NCBI RefSeq assembly: GCF_020010925.1
Contig: NZ_JAGJBZ010000004.1
Coordinates: 641,548-705,547 of the forward strand
Length of the DNA: 64,000 bases
Direction of reading: 5' to 3'
Origin: Streptomyces griseiscabiei
GTDB lineage: Bacteria > Actinomycetota > Actinomycetes > Streptomycetales > Streptomycetaceae
Made by a program: the position numbers and the translations under genes. This document shows positions 34,717 through 42,734 of this stretch, piece after piece. Numbering within the stretch: position 1 is the stretch's first letter; each line of letters starts with the position of its first letter. The notes below the pieces were generated by a model, which had not been told where the DNA came from, searched no databases, and saw nothing but the letters and a program-made list of their open reading frames with translations.

Positions 34717-36042
34717 TCACGGATTAATCAAAGTTGCCAGGATTGCGCTTCGTGGCGTCCAGCCGAGAGCCCCGTAGTAGGCCAGCACTGTCGAGCCCGA
34801 GCCGGTCAGCGCCCGAGATATGGCCCGTTCCGCCTGCCCCTCTAGCTCGTCAAGCCACTCGGTCGTCCGCCTGGTTTGCTCCAAATACCCGCAATGTGCG
34901 TCGGCGGCAAAGAATGAGGGTGCGGCATCCTGGGCGAGTCCGATTTGTTTGGCACTAATCAGAGTTCGAAGGATCGTGTGTATGAAAGAGAGAGGCGTCC
35001 CCATGTAGTCCCTATCGCGATCTTCCCATGGGCTCTCACTGAGGTGTCGCGCCATCGTGATTGCCAATTCGCTGGCGCGGTCTGGGTTTTTTCTCGTCCA
35101 CTCGGCCACCAGGGAAGAGGTGAGTGGTGCCAGGTTATCGAAAAATATTGCGTGACTATTTGGGTAAGCCATTGCCAGTGTCACCAGGGTTTCAATCTCC
35201 GTGGTTTTCCCGAGCAGGATATCCTCCGTTATCTTCTCGGCTCTCGCCTCTACTGGTTCATCGCGAGACTCGGGAACTCTCGCAAGCAATTTACGCAGGG
35301 CGGGCATGTCTTTCACCCTGCGAGCGATTTCCTCTTGAGTGCATTCCCAAATGAAAGGTCGCCAGTGGAGGTAGGTTCCATCAGGTAGCAGTGGTCGTCC
35401 TGCCTTAGGTCGTTGACCTGTGAGAAACCATGCAGCCACACGGCCCAGACTGTAGACGTCCGCTGCCGGGGTTGCTTCACGAGGATTTTCGCTGAGTTCT
35501 GGTGCTGCGTACCCGTCTGTTCCTATTTCTTGATTTGTTCGGGTCAGCGGAGAAGAATTGGGAGAGTAAGGGCGCGTAACCATTCCCCAGTCGGCGACGA
35601 CCCAACGCCTCTTTACGGTTCCTGATTCGGGAAGTGCGAGGATGTTGCCCGGCGCAATATCTCTATGGACAAGTTTCCTTTTGTGTGCTATTTCGAGAGC
35701 CTCGGCGAGATTCAGTAGTATTGAAACCAGGTTCTCTTCATCTAGCTCGCCTCTGAGTTTTGTGAGGCTGCCATCCGCGATTGGCATTGTGTACCACTCG
35801 TAGCCGGGATCGTGATCGCGAATGGGCATGATGTTGGGGTGGTGTAGTGAGGTCTGCGCTTCGATCTCCCGCCGAATCCTCTCTTTTGCTTGAGGGACTG
35901 GGAGTGGTCGTTTAAGAGCGACCTCTTCTTTTGATCCTCTGTGCCACGCCCGTCGCACGTCTGCGTATCCGCCTGGCCCGAGAGTCTTCCCGTCGAGTCG
36001 GTAGAGGGATCGCGGGTCTACGGTTGTCTCATCAGCCCCCAT
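34717..36042 (-). CDS. Serine/threonine protein kinase, cytoplasmic
   Basis: A 441-residue Hanks-type kinase: glycine loop LGPGGYADV (21-29), Lys44 in VALK, HRD at 126-128 with Asn133, DWG (151-153) in place of DFG, and APE at 180-182. There is no transmembrane segment or PASTA domain, unlike PknB-type kinases. The C-terminal 180 residues are helical and unassigned. A soluble kinase next to a methyltransferase recalls PglW/PglX of phage growth limitation (BREX type 2), which was described in Streptomyces, but PglY and PglZ are not visible here. Confidence 0.9.
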   Translation of the reverse strand: MGADETTVDPRSLYRLDGKTLGPGGYADVRRAWHRGSKEEVALKRPLPVPQAKERIRREIEAQTSLHHPNIMPIRDHDPGYEWYTMPIADGSLTKLRGELDEENLVSILLNLAEALEIAHKRKLVHRDIAPGNILALPESGTVKRRWVVADWGMVTRPYSPNSSPLTRTNQEIGTDGYAAPELSENPREATPAADVYSLGRVAAWFLTGQRPKAGRPLLPDGTYLHWRPFIWECTQEEIARRVKDMPALRKLLARVPESRDEPVEARAEKITEDILLGKTTEIETLVTLAMAYPNSHAIFFDNLAPLTSSLVAEWTRKNPDRASELAITMARHLSESPWEDRDRDYMGTPLSFIHTILRTLISAKQIGLAQDAAPSFFAADAHCGYLEQTRRTTEWLDELEGQAERAISRALTGSGSTVLAYYGALGWTPRSAILATLINP

Positions 36043-36477
36043 GGGAGCAGCCTACGACGCCAATGGCTGCATCCACGAGGTCTCCAGCGGAAGTTGGTCC
36101 CTCCATGAGTTGCGAGATTGAGACAGCGTCAACCACGGGCGGCGGAGCGGGTTTGGCCGGTGGCCTGCCCGGTCTGGGGTCGCATGACCAGGGGGCCGTA
36201 CGCTGGCTGGCAACTCGGGCAGGCTTTGGGCCTGACCGCAATTAGCACGAGTGGCCCCCTGGTCTTGCTCGACGCGGGACCCTGACCGGGTAGGTGGCTA
36301 AAGCCGTGGAGCCGACCGCCTCAGCCACGGCGTACCCCTTCACCGGGCGGGCAGGCACGTGGGGCCGGCTCTGTCTTGAGAGGTCAGGCCTCAGGAGCGG
36401 CTACGGATCACCACATACCGACCCACCCAAAGACGCTCGGATGAGAGATCGCCCAGCGTCTTACCGCGCCATTAGGA

Positions 36478-36508
36478 GCGCAGGCCCGGCCGGGGGCCGG
36501 GCCTGCGC
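36478..36508. terminator. Strong hairpin (14-bp stem, 3-base loop)
   Basis: A perfect 14-bp stem around a GGG loop in the gap between the kinase and the gene at 36613. No T-tract follows, as is usual in streptomycetes. It could end transcription of the 36613 gene or insulate the kinase. Confidence 0.7.
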
Positions 36509-36569
36509 GCGGGGAGCGGAGCGAGCCGCCTTGAACCAGTAGAGAAAGTTGTAACTTAGTCGGACGGCT

Positions 36570-36585
36570 GAGGCTGTTCAGCCTC
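36570..36585. terminator. Small hairpin near the 3' end of the 36613 gene
   Basis: GAGGCTG-TT-CAGCCTC, 28 bp beyond the minus-strand stop at 36613. A short perfect stem that may act as its terminator. Confidence 0.5.
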
Positions 36586-36612
36586 GGTGGATGGTGGGCT
36601 GTCCAGCTTCAC

Positions 36613-36990
36613 CTAGTGGGCACCGTGGCCTGCGGCGCGGAACTCGTCCAGTAGCTCGAAGAACATTTCGATGGCAGGCACGTCGGTCTGCTCCGCCCTG
36701 CGCTCGATCTCGACCGCCCAACCCAGTGAGCTGGGGTACGTCATCCCCAGGCGGCGCGAAAGCCACTGAGCGAACGGCCCCAGACTTCCAGGGTGGAGGT
36801 CGCAATCCTCGTCGATGCCGTGGACGCCGAGGGCCGCTGTGTAACCGATCAGCATGGACTCCAAGTGCAGGAGCGACTTGCCTCGCACCCACATGCTCGG
36901 GCGAAGCCTGACTTCGTCCAGGAAGTCATACACATCCGCCAACTCGCTGAGCTGTCTGGGCCCACGTGTGGCCTTCCCCGTCTCTGTCAT
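36613..36990 (-). CDS. Hypothetical protein of the element
   Basis: A 125-residue soluble acidic protein. The segment YDFLDEVRLRPSMWVRGKSL, then LHLESMLIGYTAAL, matches short hypothetical proteins common in streptomycetes, often on mobile DNA. It has no named function. Unlike the cargo to its left, it has host-like high GC. It is divergent from the rep remnant at 37022. Confidence 0.75.
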   Translation of the reverse strand: MTETGKATRGPRQLSELADVYDFLDEVRLRPSMWVRGKSLLHLESMLIGYTAALGVHGIDEDCDLHPGSLGPFAQWLSRRLGMTYPSSLGWAVEIERRAEQTDVPAIEMFFELLDEFRAAGHGAH

Positions 36991-37021
36991 AGAGCCACGC
37001 TAGTGGAGACCGTCACCGCTG

Positions 37022-38075
37022 GTGGCCGCCGTAGAGCGGCTTGAAGTCAGCGGCGGCAAGGGCGTCCCCGAACACGTCGCCACCCACCCGCGCGTCTTCG
37101 CCACCTTCACCGCACCGAGCTTCGGCCCGGTCCACAACCGCCCTTCCAGCGGGCGCCCCTGCCGCTGCGGCACCCGCCACGACCAGGACGACGCCGTACT
37201 CGGTACCTCGCTCGACCCGGACACGTACGACTACGAAGCGGCCGTGCTCTGGAACGCGCACGCCGGTCCGCTCTGGCGACGCTTCTCCACGTACCTGCGC
37301 CGCGAGGTCGCCAAGCGCGCGGGCCTGTCACAACGCTGCTTTCGCGACCACGCCCGCGTCTCCTTCGCCAAGGTCGCCGAGTACCAGAAGCGCGGCGCCG
37401 TCCACTTCCACGCCGTCATCCGCATCGACGGCCCCACCGGCGGTGACACCCCACCCCCAGCCTGGGCAACGGCCGAACTGCTCGCCGATGCCATCGAGAC
37501 GGCAGCAGCCAAGGTCCGCGTGGAGGGCCCGGCCGTCGACGGACGCACCCACACCTTCACCTTCGGCCGACAACTCGACGTCCGCACCATCCGCTCCGCC
37601 GACTTCAACGACGGCCAGGAACTCACCGAACGCGCCGTCGCCGCGTACATCGCCAAGTACGCCACCAAGGGCGCCGAGACCGCTACGGGAGCTCTCGACC
37701 GGCCGCTGAAGTTCGCCGCCGAGCTGGCCCAGCTCGACATCAGCGACCACGCCCGCCGACTCATCCGAACCGCCTGGTTCCTCGGCGCACGCAAGGATCT
37801 CGAACACCTCCGCCTACGCGCCTGGGCCCACATGCTCGGCTTCCGCGGCCACTTCTCCACCAAATCCCGCCGCTACTCCACCACCCTCGGCGCCCTCCGC
37901 GACGCCCGCGCCGAATGGCGCCGAGCACAAGCCGCAGCCAACACACCCGACACCGGGCCCGAGACGACGTACGTCCTCGCGCACTGGGTCTTCGCCGGAA
38001 CCGGTCTCTCCGACACCGAAGCCTGGCTTGCCGAATCCCTCGCACCGGCCCCCGGAACGGAAGGGGAACCCACCC
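37022..38075 (+). pseudogene. RepSA-like replication initiator, 5'-truncated and without a stop of its own
   Basis: The reading frame enters abruptly near 37050 with VATHPRVFATFTAPSFGPVH, which is internal in pSAM2-type Rep proteins; about 150 N-terminal residues are missing. The remaining part keeps VHFHAVIRIDG (HUH-like rolling-circle motif) and AYIAKYATKG (the catalytic tyrosine region). The frame has no stop before the excisionase and runs on, in phase, into the integrase gene, giving an open frame of 801 codons. Its normal 3' end has therefore been lost. It is unlikely to support replication. Confidence 0.8.
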
Positions 38076-38288
38076 GTGGCTTACCGCTACCTCACCGTGG
38101 CGCAGGTGGCCGAACTCCTCGGCACCACGGAACGCTTCCCGCGCCGACTGATCGCCGAGCGACACATCGCGTTCGTCAAGGTCGGCCGACACGTCCGCAT
38201 CCCAGAGAGCGCGGTGGATGCCTTCATCGACGCCAACACGGTGCAGCCGATCGGCTACCGGCGCGGCTCTCTGCGGAGGGTCGCCTGA
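38076..38288 (+). CDS. xis: Excisionase-like HTH protein
   Basis: A 70-residue protein from GTG 38076 with AAGGGGA upstream. It is a MerR/Xis-type winged helix (YLTVAQVAELLGTT, RLIAERHIAFVKVGRHVRIP) of the kind encoded directly before integrases in pSAM2-like elements. Its TGA overlaps the ATG of the integrase by one base (TGATG). It should direct the integrase to excision. Confidence 0.88.
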   Translation: MAYRYLTVAQVAELLGTTERFPRRLIAERHIAFVKVGRHVRIPESAVDAFIDANTVQPIGYRRGSLRRVA

Positions 38289-39427
38289 TGGCCAACAAGA
38301 AAGGGCGGCGTAGAAGCTTCGGATCGGTCCGACAGCTTCCGTCTGGCCGTTGGCAGGTCCGCTACCGTGACCCGGAGACGGGCCAGTTGCGTCCGGCTGA
38401 GGAGACGTACCCGACCAAGACTGATGCTCAAGCCGCTCTCACGCACATCGAGTCCGACATCACGCGCGGGCAGTGGTCGGACCCGGACGCGTCGGCGGTG
38501 AGCTTCGAGGAGTACGCAACCGCGTGGCTACGGGACCGGAAGCTCGCCGACTGCACCCGAGAGCGGAACGAGTCGGTGGTGCGGCTGCACATCCTGCCCA
38601 CCTTCGGGGCCGGATCGGTGGCCGACGTGACGACGGCTCGGGTTCGCAGCTGGCGCGGCAGGCTCCTCTCGGCCGGCATCGGTGAGCCGACCGTGGTCAA
38701 GGCTTACCAACTCCCGAGGGCCCTGATGAACACGGCCGTGGACGATGAGCTGATCCGGCGCAACCCATGCCGGGTCAAAGGGGCGGACCGCTACGACGTG
38801 CCCGAGCGGCCGGTCCTCACGGTGCCCGAGGTCTTCGCCGTTGCCGACTCCATCGCGCCGCGCTACCGGCTGCTCGTGCTCCTGGCCGCCTTCACCACGC
38901 TGCGGTTCGGGGAGCTGGCGGCCCTTCGGCGTCGGGACATCGACCAAGAGGCGCTGACCGTCACTGTTCGCCGGGCTCAGGCTGAGTTGCAGAGCGGTCG
39001 GCTCTTCGACAAGGGCCCGAAGTCTGCGGCTGGGGTGCGTACCGTCTCCTTCCCGGCCGAGCTGCTCGACGGCGTCACGCGTCACCTGGAGCAGTTCGCT
39101 GCTCCTGGCCGTGATGGGCACGTCTTCGTCGGGCCGCAGGGCGGGCAGTTGCGGCGGAGCAACTTCCGTGACGACTGGGTCAAGGCCCGGAAGGCGGCAG
39201 GCGTCACGTCTGAACTGCACTTCCACGATCTTCGGCACACCGGCAACACCCTGGCCTCGACCGCCGGTGCCAGTACCCGAGAGCTGATGACCCGCATGGG
39301 GCACAGCAGCTCGCGCGCCGCGCTGATCTATCAGCACATGACCAGCGACCGTGACCGGGCCATCGCCGATCGGCTCGGGGCCATGATCCGCGAGAACGGG
39401 GGAGAGGCCACCACCGGCCAGGAGTGA
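38288..39427 (+). CDS. int: Tyrosine site-specific integrase
   Basis: A 379-residue phage-type integrase. An N-terminal AP2-like arm-binding domain and SAM-like core-binding domain (about 70-165) precede the catalytic domain with Arg206 (TTLRFGEL), His313 and Arg316 (HFHDLRH), His339 (MGHSS) and Tyr348 (ALIYQH). All catalytic residues are present, so excision may still be possible. It ends 100 bp from the attachment site in tRNA-Arg. Confidence 0.96.
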   Translation: MANKKGRRRSFGSVRQLPSGRWQVRYRDPETGQLRPAEETYPTKTDAQAALTHIESDITRGQWSDPDASAVSFEEYATAWLRDRKLADCTRERNESVVRLHILPTFGAGSVADVTTARVRSWRGRLLSAGIGEPTVVKAYQLPRALMNTAVDDELIRRNPCRVKGADRYDVPERPVLTVPEVFAVADSIAPRYRLLVLLAAFTTLRFGELAALRRRDIDQEALTVTVRRAQAELQSGRLFDKGPKSAAGVRTVSFPAELLDGVTRHLEQFAAPGRDGHVFVGPQGGQLRRSNFRDDWVKARKAAGVTSELHFHDLRHTGNTLASTAGASTRELMTRMGHSSSRAALIYQHMTSDRDRAIADRLGAMIRENGGEATTGQE

Positions 39428-39482
39428 TGTGGCATCCGCGTGGCACTAGTGGCACGCGTGTGGCACGGCCTTGAACACAACG

Positions 39483-39524
39483 AAGGGCCAGCCTGGGAGG
39501 AAACCCTCCTGAGCTGGCCCTTTT
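39483..39524. terminator. Terminator between integrase and attachment site
   Basis: A two-stage stem: AAGGGCCAGC paired with GCTGGCCCTT, with an inner GGGAGG-AAA-CCCTCC, followed by TTTT. It lies 56 bp after the integrase stop and just outside the tRNA gene; it may also stop transcripts from the tRNA on the other strand. Confidence 0.9.
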
Positions 39525-39527
39525 GCT

Positions 39528-39570
39528 GTGCCCCCGGCAGGATTCGAACCTGCGACACCCGCTTTAGGAG
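39528..39570. other. Right attachment site within the intact tRNA-Arg gene
   Basis: The 43-bp partner of 26953-26995. The tRNA sequence continues intact past 39570 to 39601, so insertion has left a functional tRNA at this end. Confidence 0.92.
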
Positions 39571-39601
39571 AGCGGTGCTCTATCCCCTGAGCTACGAAGG
39601 C
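39529..39601 (-). tRNA. tRNA-Arg (anticodon CCT)
   Basis: A 73-nt tRNA on the minus strand, 5' end GCCTTCG at 39601. The anticodon arm CCGCT-CTCCTAA-AGCGG contains CCT, and the T arm GCAGG-TTCGAAT-CCTGC is standard. The acceptor stem pairs GCCTTCG with CGGGGGC using two G-T pairs. CCA is not encoded. It reads the AGG arginine codon, and its 3' half is the integration target of the element. Confidence 0.96.
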
Positions 39602-39866
39602 AAGGTGCCCGGTCAGTGTAGCGGGTGGGCGGGGGGTGGGTGGGGGGTAGGCGTTCGAGGTGGGTGGGGTGGGTAGGTCGGGGCGGGGGTTCGCGGGGCG
39701 GTGGTGGGGTGGGCAACAAATCGTTTCTCAGGTTCGGCCGGCGGGCCTAGCATTCCGGCGTTGTGCCGGATGGTGTTCGGTATGCCGAACCAGCGTGCGT
39801 GCGCTCCGGTGGGCTGAACCAGTCGGTGTCGGTGGGTGTGAGTCGGTGTGAAGGGAAGTGGCGCCG

Positions 39867-40967
39867 TTGTCTGCGGTGATCGAGGCGCGCGGGCTCTCCA
39901 AGGTGTTCCGGACGACCGTGCGGCGGCCCGGCCTCGCGGGGGCGCTCAGATCGCTCGTCAGCCCGCAGCGGGTGGACAAGGTCGCGGTGCAGGACGTCGA
40001 CTTCCGTGTGGGCAGGGGGGAGTTGCTCGCCCTGCTCGGTCCCAACGGGGCCGGGAAGTCCACCACCATCAAGATGCTCACCGGGATTCTGACGCCCACC
40101 TCGGGTGAGGCGCTCGTCGCCGGGGTCGTCCCGCAGGAGGACCGGGAGCGCAACGCCCACAACATCGGGGCCGTGTTCGGGCAGCGGACGCAGCTGTGGT
40201 GGGATCTGCCCGCGCGGGAGTCGTTCGAGATCCTGCGCGACATCTATGGGGTGCCCGAAGGGCAGTTCCGGGAGCGGATCGAGGAGTTCGACGGGCTGCT
40301 CGAACTCTCCGCGTTCTGGGACACCAGGGTCCGGCATCTGTCGCTCGGGCAGCGGGTGCGGTGCGATCTCGCCGCCGCGCTGCTGCACGACCCGCCCGTC
40401 GTCTTCCTCGACGAACCCACCATCGGCATGGACGTGGTGGTGAAGGAGCAGGTACGACGGTTCCTGCGGCACCAGGTCGAGGAGCGCGACCGTACCGTCC
40501 TGCTCACCACGCACGACATGACCGAGGTGGAACGCCTCGCCGAACGGGTCGTGCTCATCAACCACGGCCGGATCGTCCTCGACGGCTCGCTCCAGGAGAT
40601 CCGGCGGCGCTTCGGCGGCACCTGGCAGGTCCGCGCCACCCTCGCCGACCCGGCCGACGTGGAGGCCGTCGAGCAGGGTGAGGGGGCCGGCGGCCGTGTT
40701 CCCCTGCCCGGCTTCGCCGGGATCGGGGTGCTGCGGAAGGACGGGCCCCGGGTCGTCTTCGGGCCGGTCGGGGACGACGCGCCCACCGTCCACGAGGCGC
40801 TCAAAGTGATCATCGGACGGTTCCGGGTCGCCGACCTCGCGCTGGAGGAGAACGACCTGGAGGACGTCATGCGCGCGGCCTATCTCAGTGACGTGCCCGC
40901 CCAGGAGCCGCACCCCGTCGACGAGGACGCCGTTCCCGCCGCCGCGACCCCCTCCCAGGGCGGCTGA
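39867..40967 (+). CDS. ABC-2 type transporter ATP-binding protein
   Basis: About 366 residues. Walker A is GPNGAGKST near residue 55, followed by the Q-loop region FGQRTQLWWDLPARES, the signature LSLGQR, Walker B VVFLDEPT and the switch His in TTHDMTE. The C-terminal extension of about 80 residues is common in drug/polyketide-export or viologen-type ATPases. The start is probably TTG 39867, with AAGGGA ten bases upstream, though GTG 39858 is possible. It precedes two permease genes (5 bp, then 2 bp spacing) and energises one transporter. Confidence 0.93.
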   Translation: MSAVIEARGLSKVFRTTVRRPGLAGALRSLVSPQRVDKVAVQDVDFRVGRGELLALLGPNGAGKSTTIKMLTGILTPTSGEALVAGVVPQEDRERNAHNIGAVFGQRTQLWWDLPARESFEILRDIYGVPEGQFRERIEEFDGLLELSAFWDTRVRHLSLGQRVRCDLAAALLHDPPVVFLDEPTIGMDVVVKEQVRRFLRHQVEERDRTVLLTTHDMTEVERLAERVVLINHGRIVLDGSLQEIRRRFGGTWQVRATLADPADVEAVEQGEGAGGRVPLPGFAGIGVLRKDGPRVVFGPVGDDAPTVHEALKVIIGRFRVADLALEENDLEDVMRAAYLSDVPAQEPHPVDEDAVPAAATPSQGG

Positions 40968-40972
40968 CACCC

Positions 40973-41827
40973 ATGGCCCCCCTTTCCCCCGCCCCCACGC
41001 CCGCCTCCGCCCCCACCCCCGGCACCGCCCTCTCCCGCGCCCGCCGCGTCTCCTGGATCACCCCGCGGGGCGAACTGCTCGCCCCGCCCCGGATGACCGC
41101 CACCGCCGTACGGCTCTTCGTCCAGGTCTGTCTGGTGGTCTACCTCTGGCGCGGGCTGTACGCGAACACCGAGTCCAGCGCCGGGCTCAACGAGACCCAG
41201 GCCGTCGGCTACGCCGTACTCGCCGTGCTCGCGAACCGCATCCGCGGCCTCGACCGGAGCGCGGGCCGCGACATGGTGATCCAGCATCTGCGCTTCGGGA
41301 CGATCGTCTACTGGTACCTGCGGCCGATGAAACCCCGGCGCTACTACGCGCTGCGCGCCCTCGGCGACCAGCTGTACGGCTTCGGCTGGGTGTTCACCGG
41401 ATACCTGCTGTGCCTGGCCGTCGGAGTCGTCCCCCTGCCCTCCTCCCTCTCGGTGGCGGGGGTCTTCGCCGTCAGCATGCTGCTCGGCCAGCTCGTCCTG
41501 TACTACGTGATGATGCTGGTCGACCTGATGTGCTTCTGGACCCTGCGCAACGAGGCGGCCCTGCTGATCCTCGTCTTCGCGCAGAACCTGCTCTCCGGTG
41601 TGTACGCCCCGCTCTGGTACTTCCCGGACTGGTTCATCACGCTCAGCTCGTTCCTGCCGTTCCAGGCGACGCTCGGCGTACCGCTCTCCATCTACGTCGG
41701 CCGGATCGGACTCGGCGACGCCTTCGGGCAGATGGTGATCCAGGCCGTCTGGATCGTGCTGCTCGCGCTGCTCACCCGCCGGCTCTGGGACCTCGCCGGC
41801 CGTCGCGTCGTGTCCCAGGGAGGCTGA
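40973..41827 (+). CDS. ABC-2 family transporter permease (first subunit)
   Basis: A 284-residue membrane protein with about six hydrophobic segments after a 35-residue Pro/Ala-rich lead. The pattern DMVIQHLRFGTIVYWYLRPM marks the first cytoplasmic coupling helix of DUF990-type ABC-2 permeases. It starts 5 bp after the ATPase stop. It should pair with the permease at 41830 to form the membrane channel for export of an unknown compound. Confidence 0.9.
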   Translation: MAPLSPAPTPASAPTPGTALSRARRVSWITPRGELLAPPRMTATAVRLFVQVCLVVYLWRGLYANTESSAGLNETQAVGYAVLAVLANRIRGLDRSAGRDMVIQHLRFGTIVYWYLRPMKPRRYYALRALGDQLYGFGWVFTGYLLCLAVGVVPLPSSLSVAGVFAVSMLLGQLVLYYVMMLVDLMCFWTLRNEAALLILVFAQNLLSGVYAPLWYFPDWFITLSSFLPFQATLGVPLSIYVGRIGLGDAFGQMVIQAVWIVLLALLTRRLWDLAGRRVVSQGG

Positions 41828-41829
41828 CC

Positions 41830-42690
41830 ATGACGACCCCGCACCACACCGTCCCCCATGGTCCGCACCACACCGTCCCCCATGGTCCGGCGCACGCCTG
41901 GCGCGTCGTCTGGCGGATCACCAAGCTCAACTTCAAGGCCCGCCTCGAATACCGCGGCGAGTTCCTGATGAACGTCTCCGTGGGAGCGATCTGGCAGGTC
42001 TCGATCGTCGTCTTCGCCTCCGTCCTGCTCACCCGGTTCCCCGGGCTCGGCGGCTGGTCCAGCTCCGACGTACTGCTCATCGCCAGCATGCGCATGCTCG
42101 CCCACGGGCTGTACGTGCTGTTCCTCGGCCGGGTCCAGTACATGAACGTCCTCGTCCAGGAGGGAGTCGTCGACCCCTGTCTGATCCGCCCGATGCCCGT
42201 CTACCGGCAGGTCCAGCTGGCGTTCTTCCCGGTCAACGCCCTCGGGGACCTGGTCGTCGCGGCGGGTCTCTTCGTCGCCGCCCTGCAGCGCAGTTCGCTC
42301 GACTGGACGGCGGGCCGGATCGCGTACGTGGTGGCGGGCGTCCTCGGCGGCATGCTGGTCGAGGCCGCGCTCTTCACGGCCCTGGCCGCCGCCGCGTTCC
42401 ACTTCCCGGCCACCTCGTACTGGAGCCAGTGGCTGGAGGAGCTGATGGGCACCTTCGGCAGCTACCCGCTCAGCATCCTCCCGAAGGTCGCGTCCGCCGC
42501 GTTCACCTTCGTCGTCCCGCTGGCCTTCATCGCGTACTTCCCGGCCGGGGTACTGACCGGTCACGGCGACGCGATGGGCGTACCGGAGGCGCTCGCGATG
42601 GCCTCACCCTTCATCGGCCTCACCGCCTTTGTGCTGTCCCGGCTGCTGTGGAACTGGAGCCTCAGCAAGTACACGGGCGTCAACGGGTAG
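41830..42690 (+). CDS. ABC-2 family transporter permease (second subunit)
   Basis: A 286-residue protein with six membrane segments. It contains a coupling motif matching its partner (VQEGVVDPCLIRPMPVYRQV, about residues 112-131). The first 20 residues hold a short direct repeat (HHTVPHGP twice). It starts 2 bp after the first permease stop. The three genes form one exporter operon, and a TetR-type gene converges on it. Confidence 0.9.
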   Translation: MTTPHHTVPHGPHHTVPHGPAHAWRVVWRITKLNFKARLEYRGEFLMNVSVGAIWQVSIVVFASVLLTRFPGLGGWSSSDVLLIASMRMLAHGLYVLFLGRVQYMNVLVQEGVVDPCLIRPMPVYRQVQLAFFPVNALGDLVVAAGLFVAALQRSSLDWTAGRIAYVVAGVLGGMLVEAALFTALAAAAFHFPATSYWSQWLEELMGTFGSYPLSILPKVASAAFTFVVPLAFIAYFPAGVLTGHGDAMGVPEALAMASPFIGLTAFVLSRLLWNWSLSKYTGVNG

Positions 42691-42734
42691 GAGGGAAAAG
42701 GGATTTGGGGGAGCAGGGGGAGGGGAGGGCGGCG

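Larger units (their letters stand above)
36043..36612. other. Non-coding stretch upstream of the kinase, with inverted repeats
   Basis: No gene is supported. A 12-bp sequence GACCAGGGGGCC (36186-36197) is repeated in inverted orientation at 36253-36264, 55 bp apart. Two hairpins lie further right (36478-36508 and 36570-36585). The kinase promoter must be near 36045-36150. Confidence 0.6.
26953..39570. mobile_element. Integrated element in tRNA-Arg(CCT), degraded pSAM2-type AICE with defence-like cargo
   Basis: About 12.6 kb bounded by 43-bp attachment repeats. The right end holds a rep remnant, xis-like gene and tyrosine integrase in the order rep-xis-int, directly beside the intact tRNA, as in pSAM2-like actinomycete integrative and conjugative elements. 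No FtsK-like transfer gene (traB), spread genes or kor-type regulators are visible, so it is unlikely to conjugate on its own. The inner region (about 28.6-36.0 kb) is clearly less GC-rich than the flanks and carries the ATPase/kinase/methyltransferase cargo and an IS630 insertion. Confidence 0.9.

Noticed and set aside
36032..36241. Short frames on both strands upstream of the kinase
   Set aside because: Low-complexity peptides without ribosome sites; they overlap the inverted repeat region.
37022..39427. A single 801-residue Rep-integrase protein
   Set aside because: Xis and integrase have their own well-placed starts and ribosome sites; the long frame results from loss of the Rep stop.
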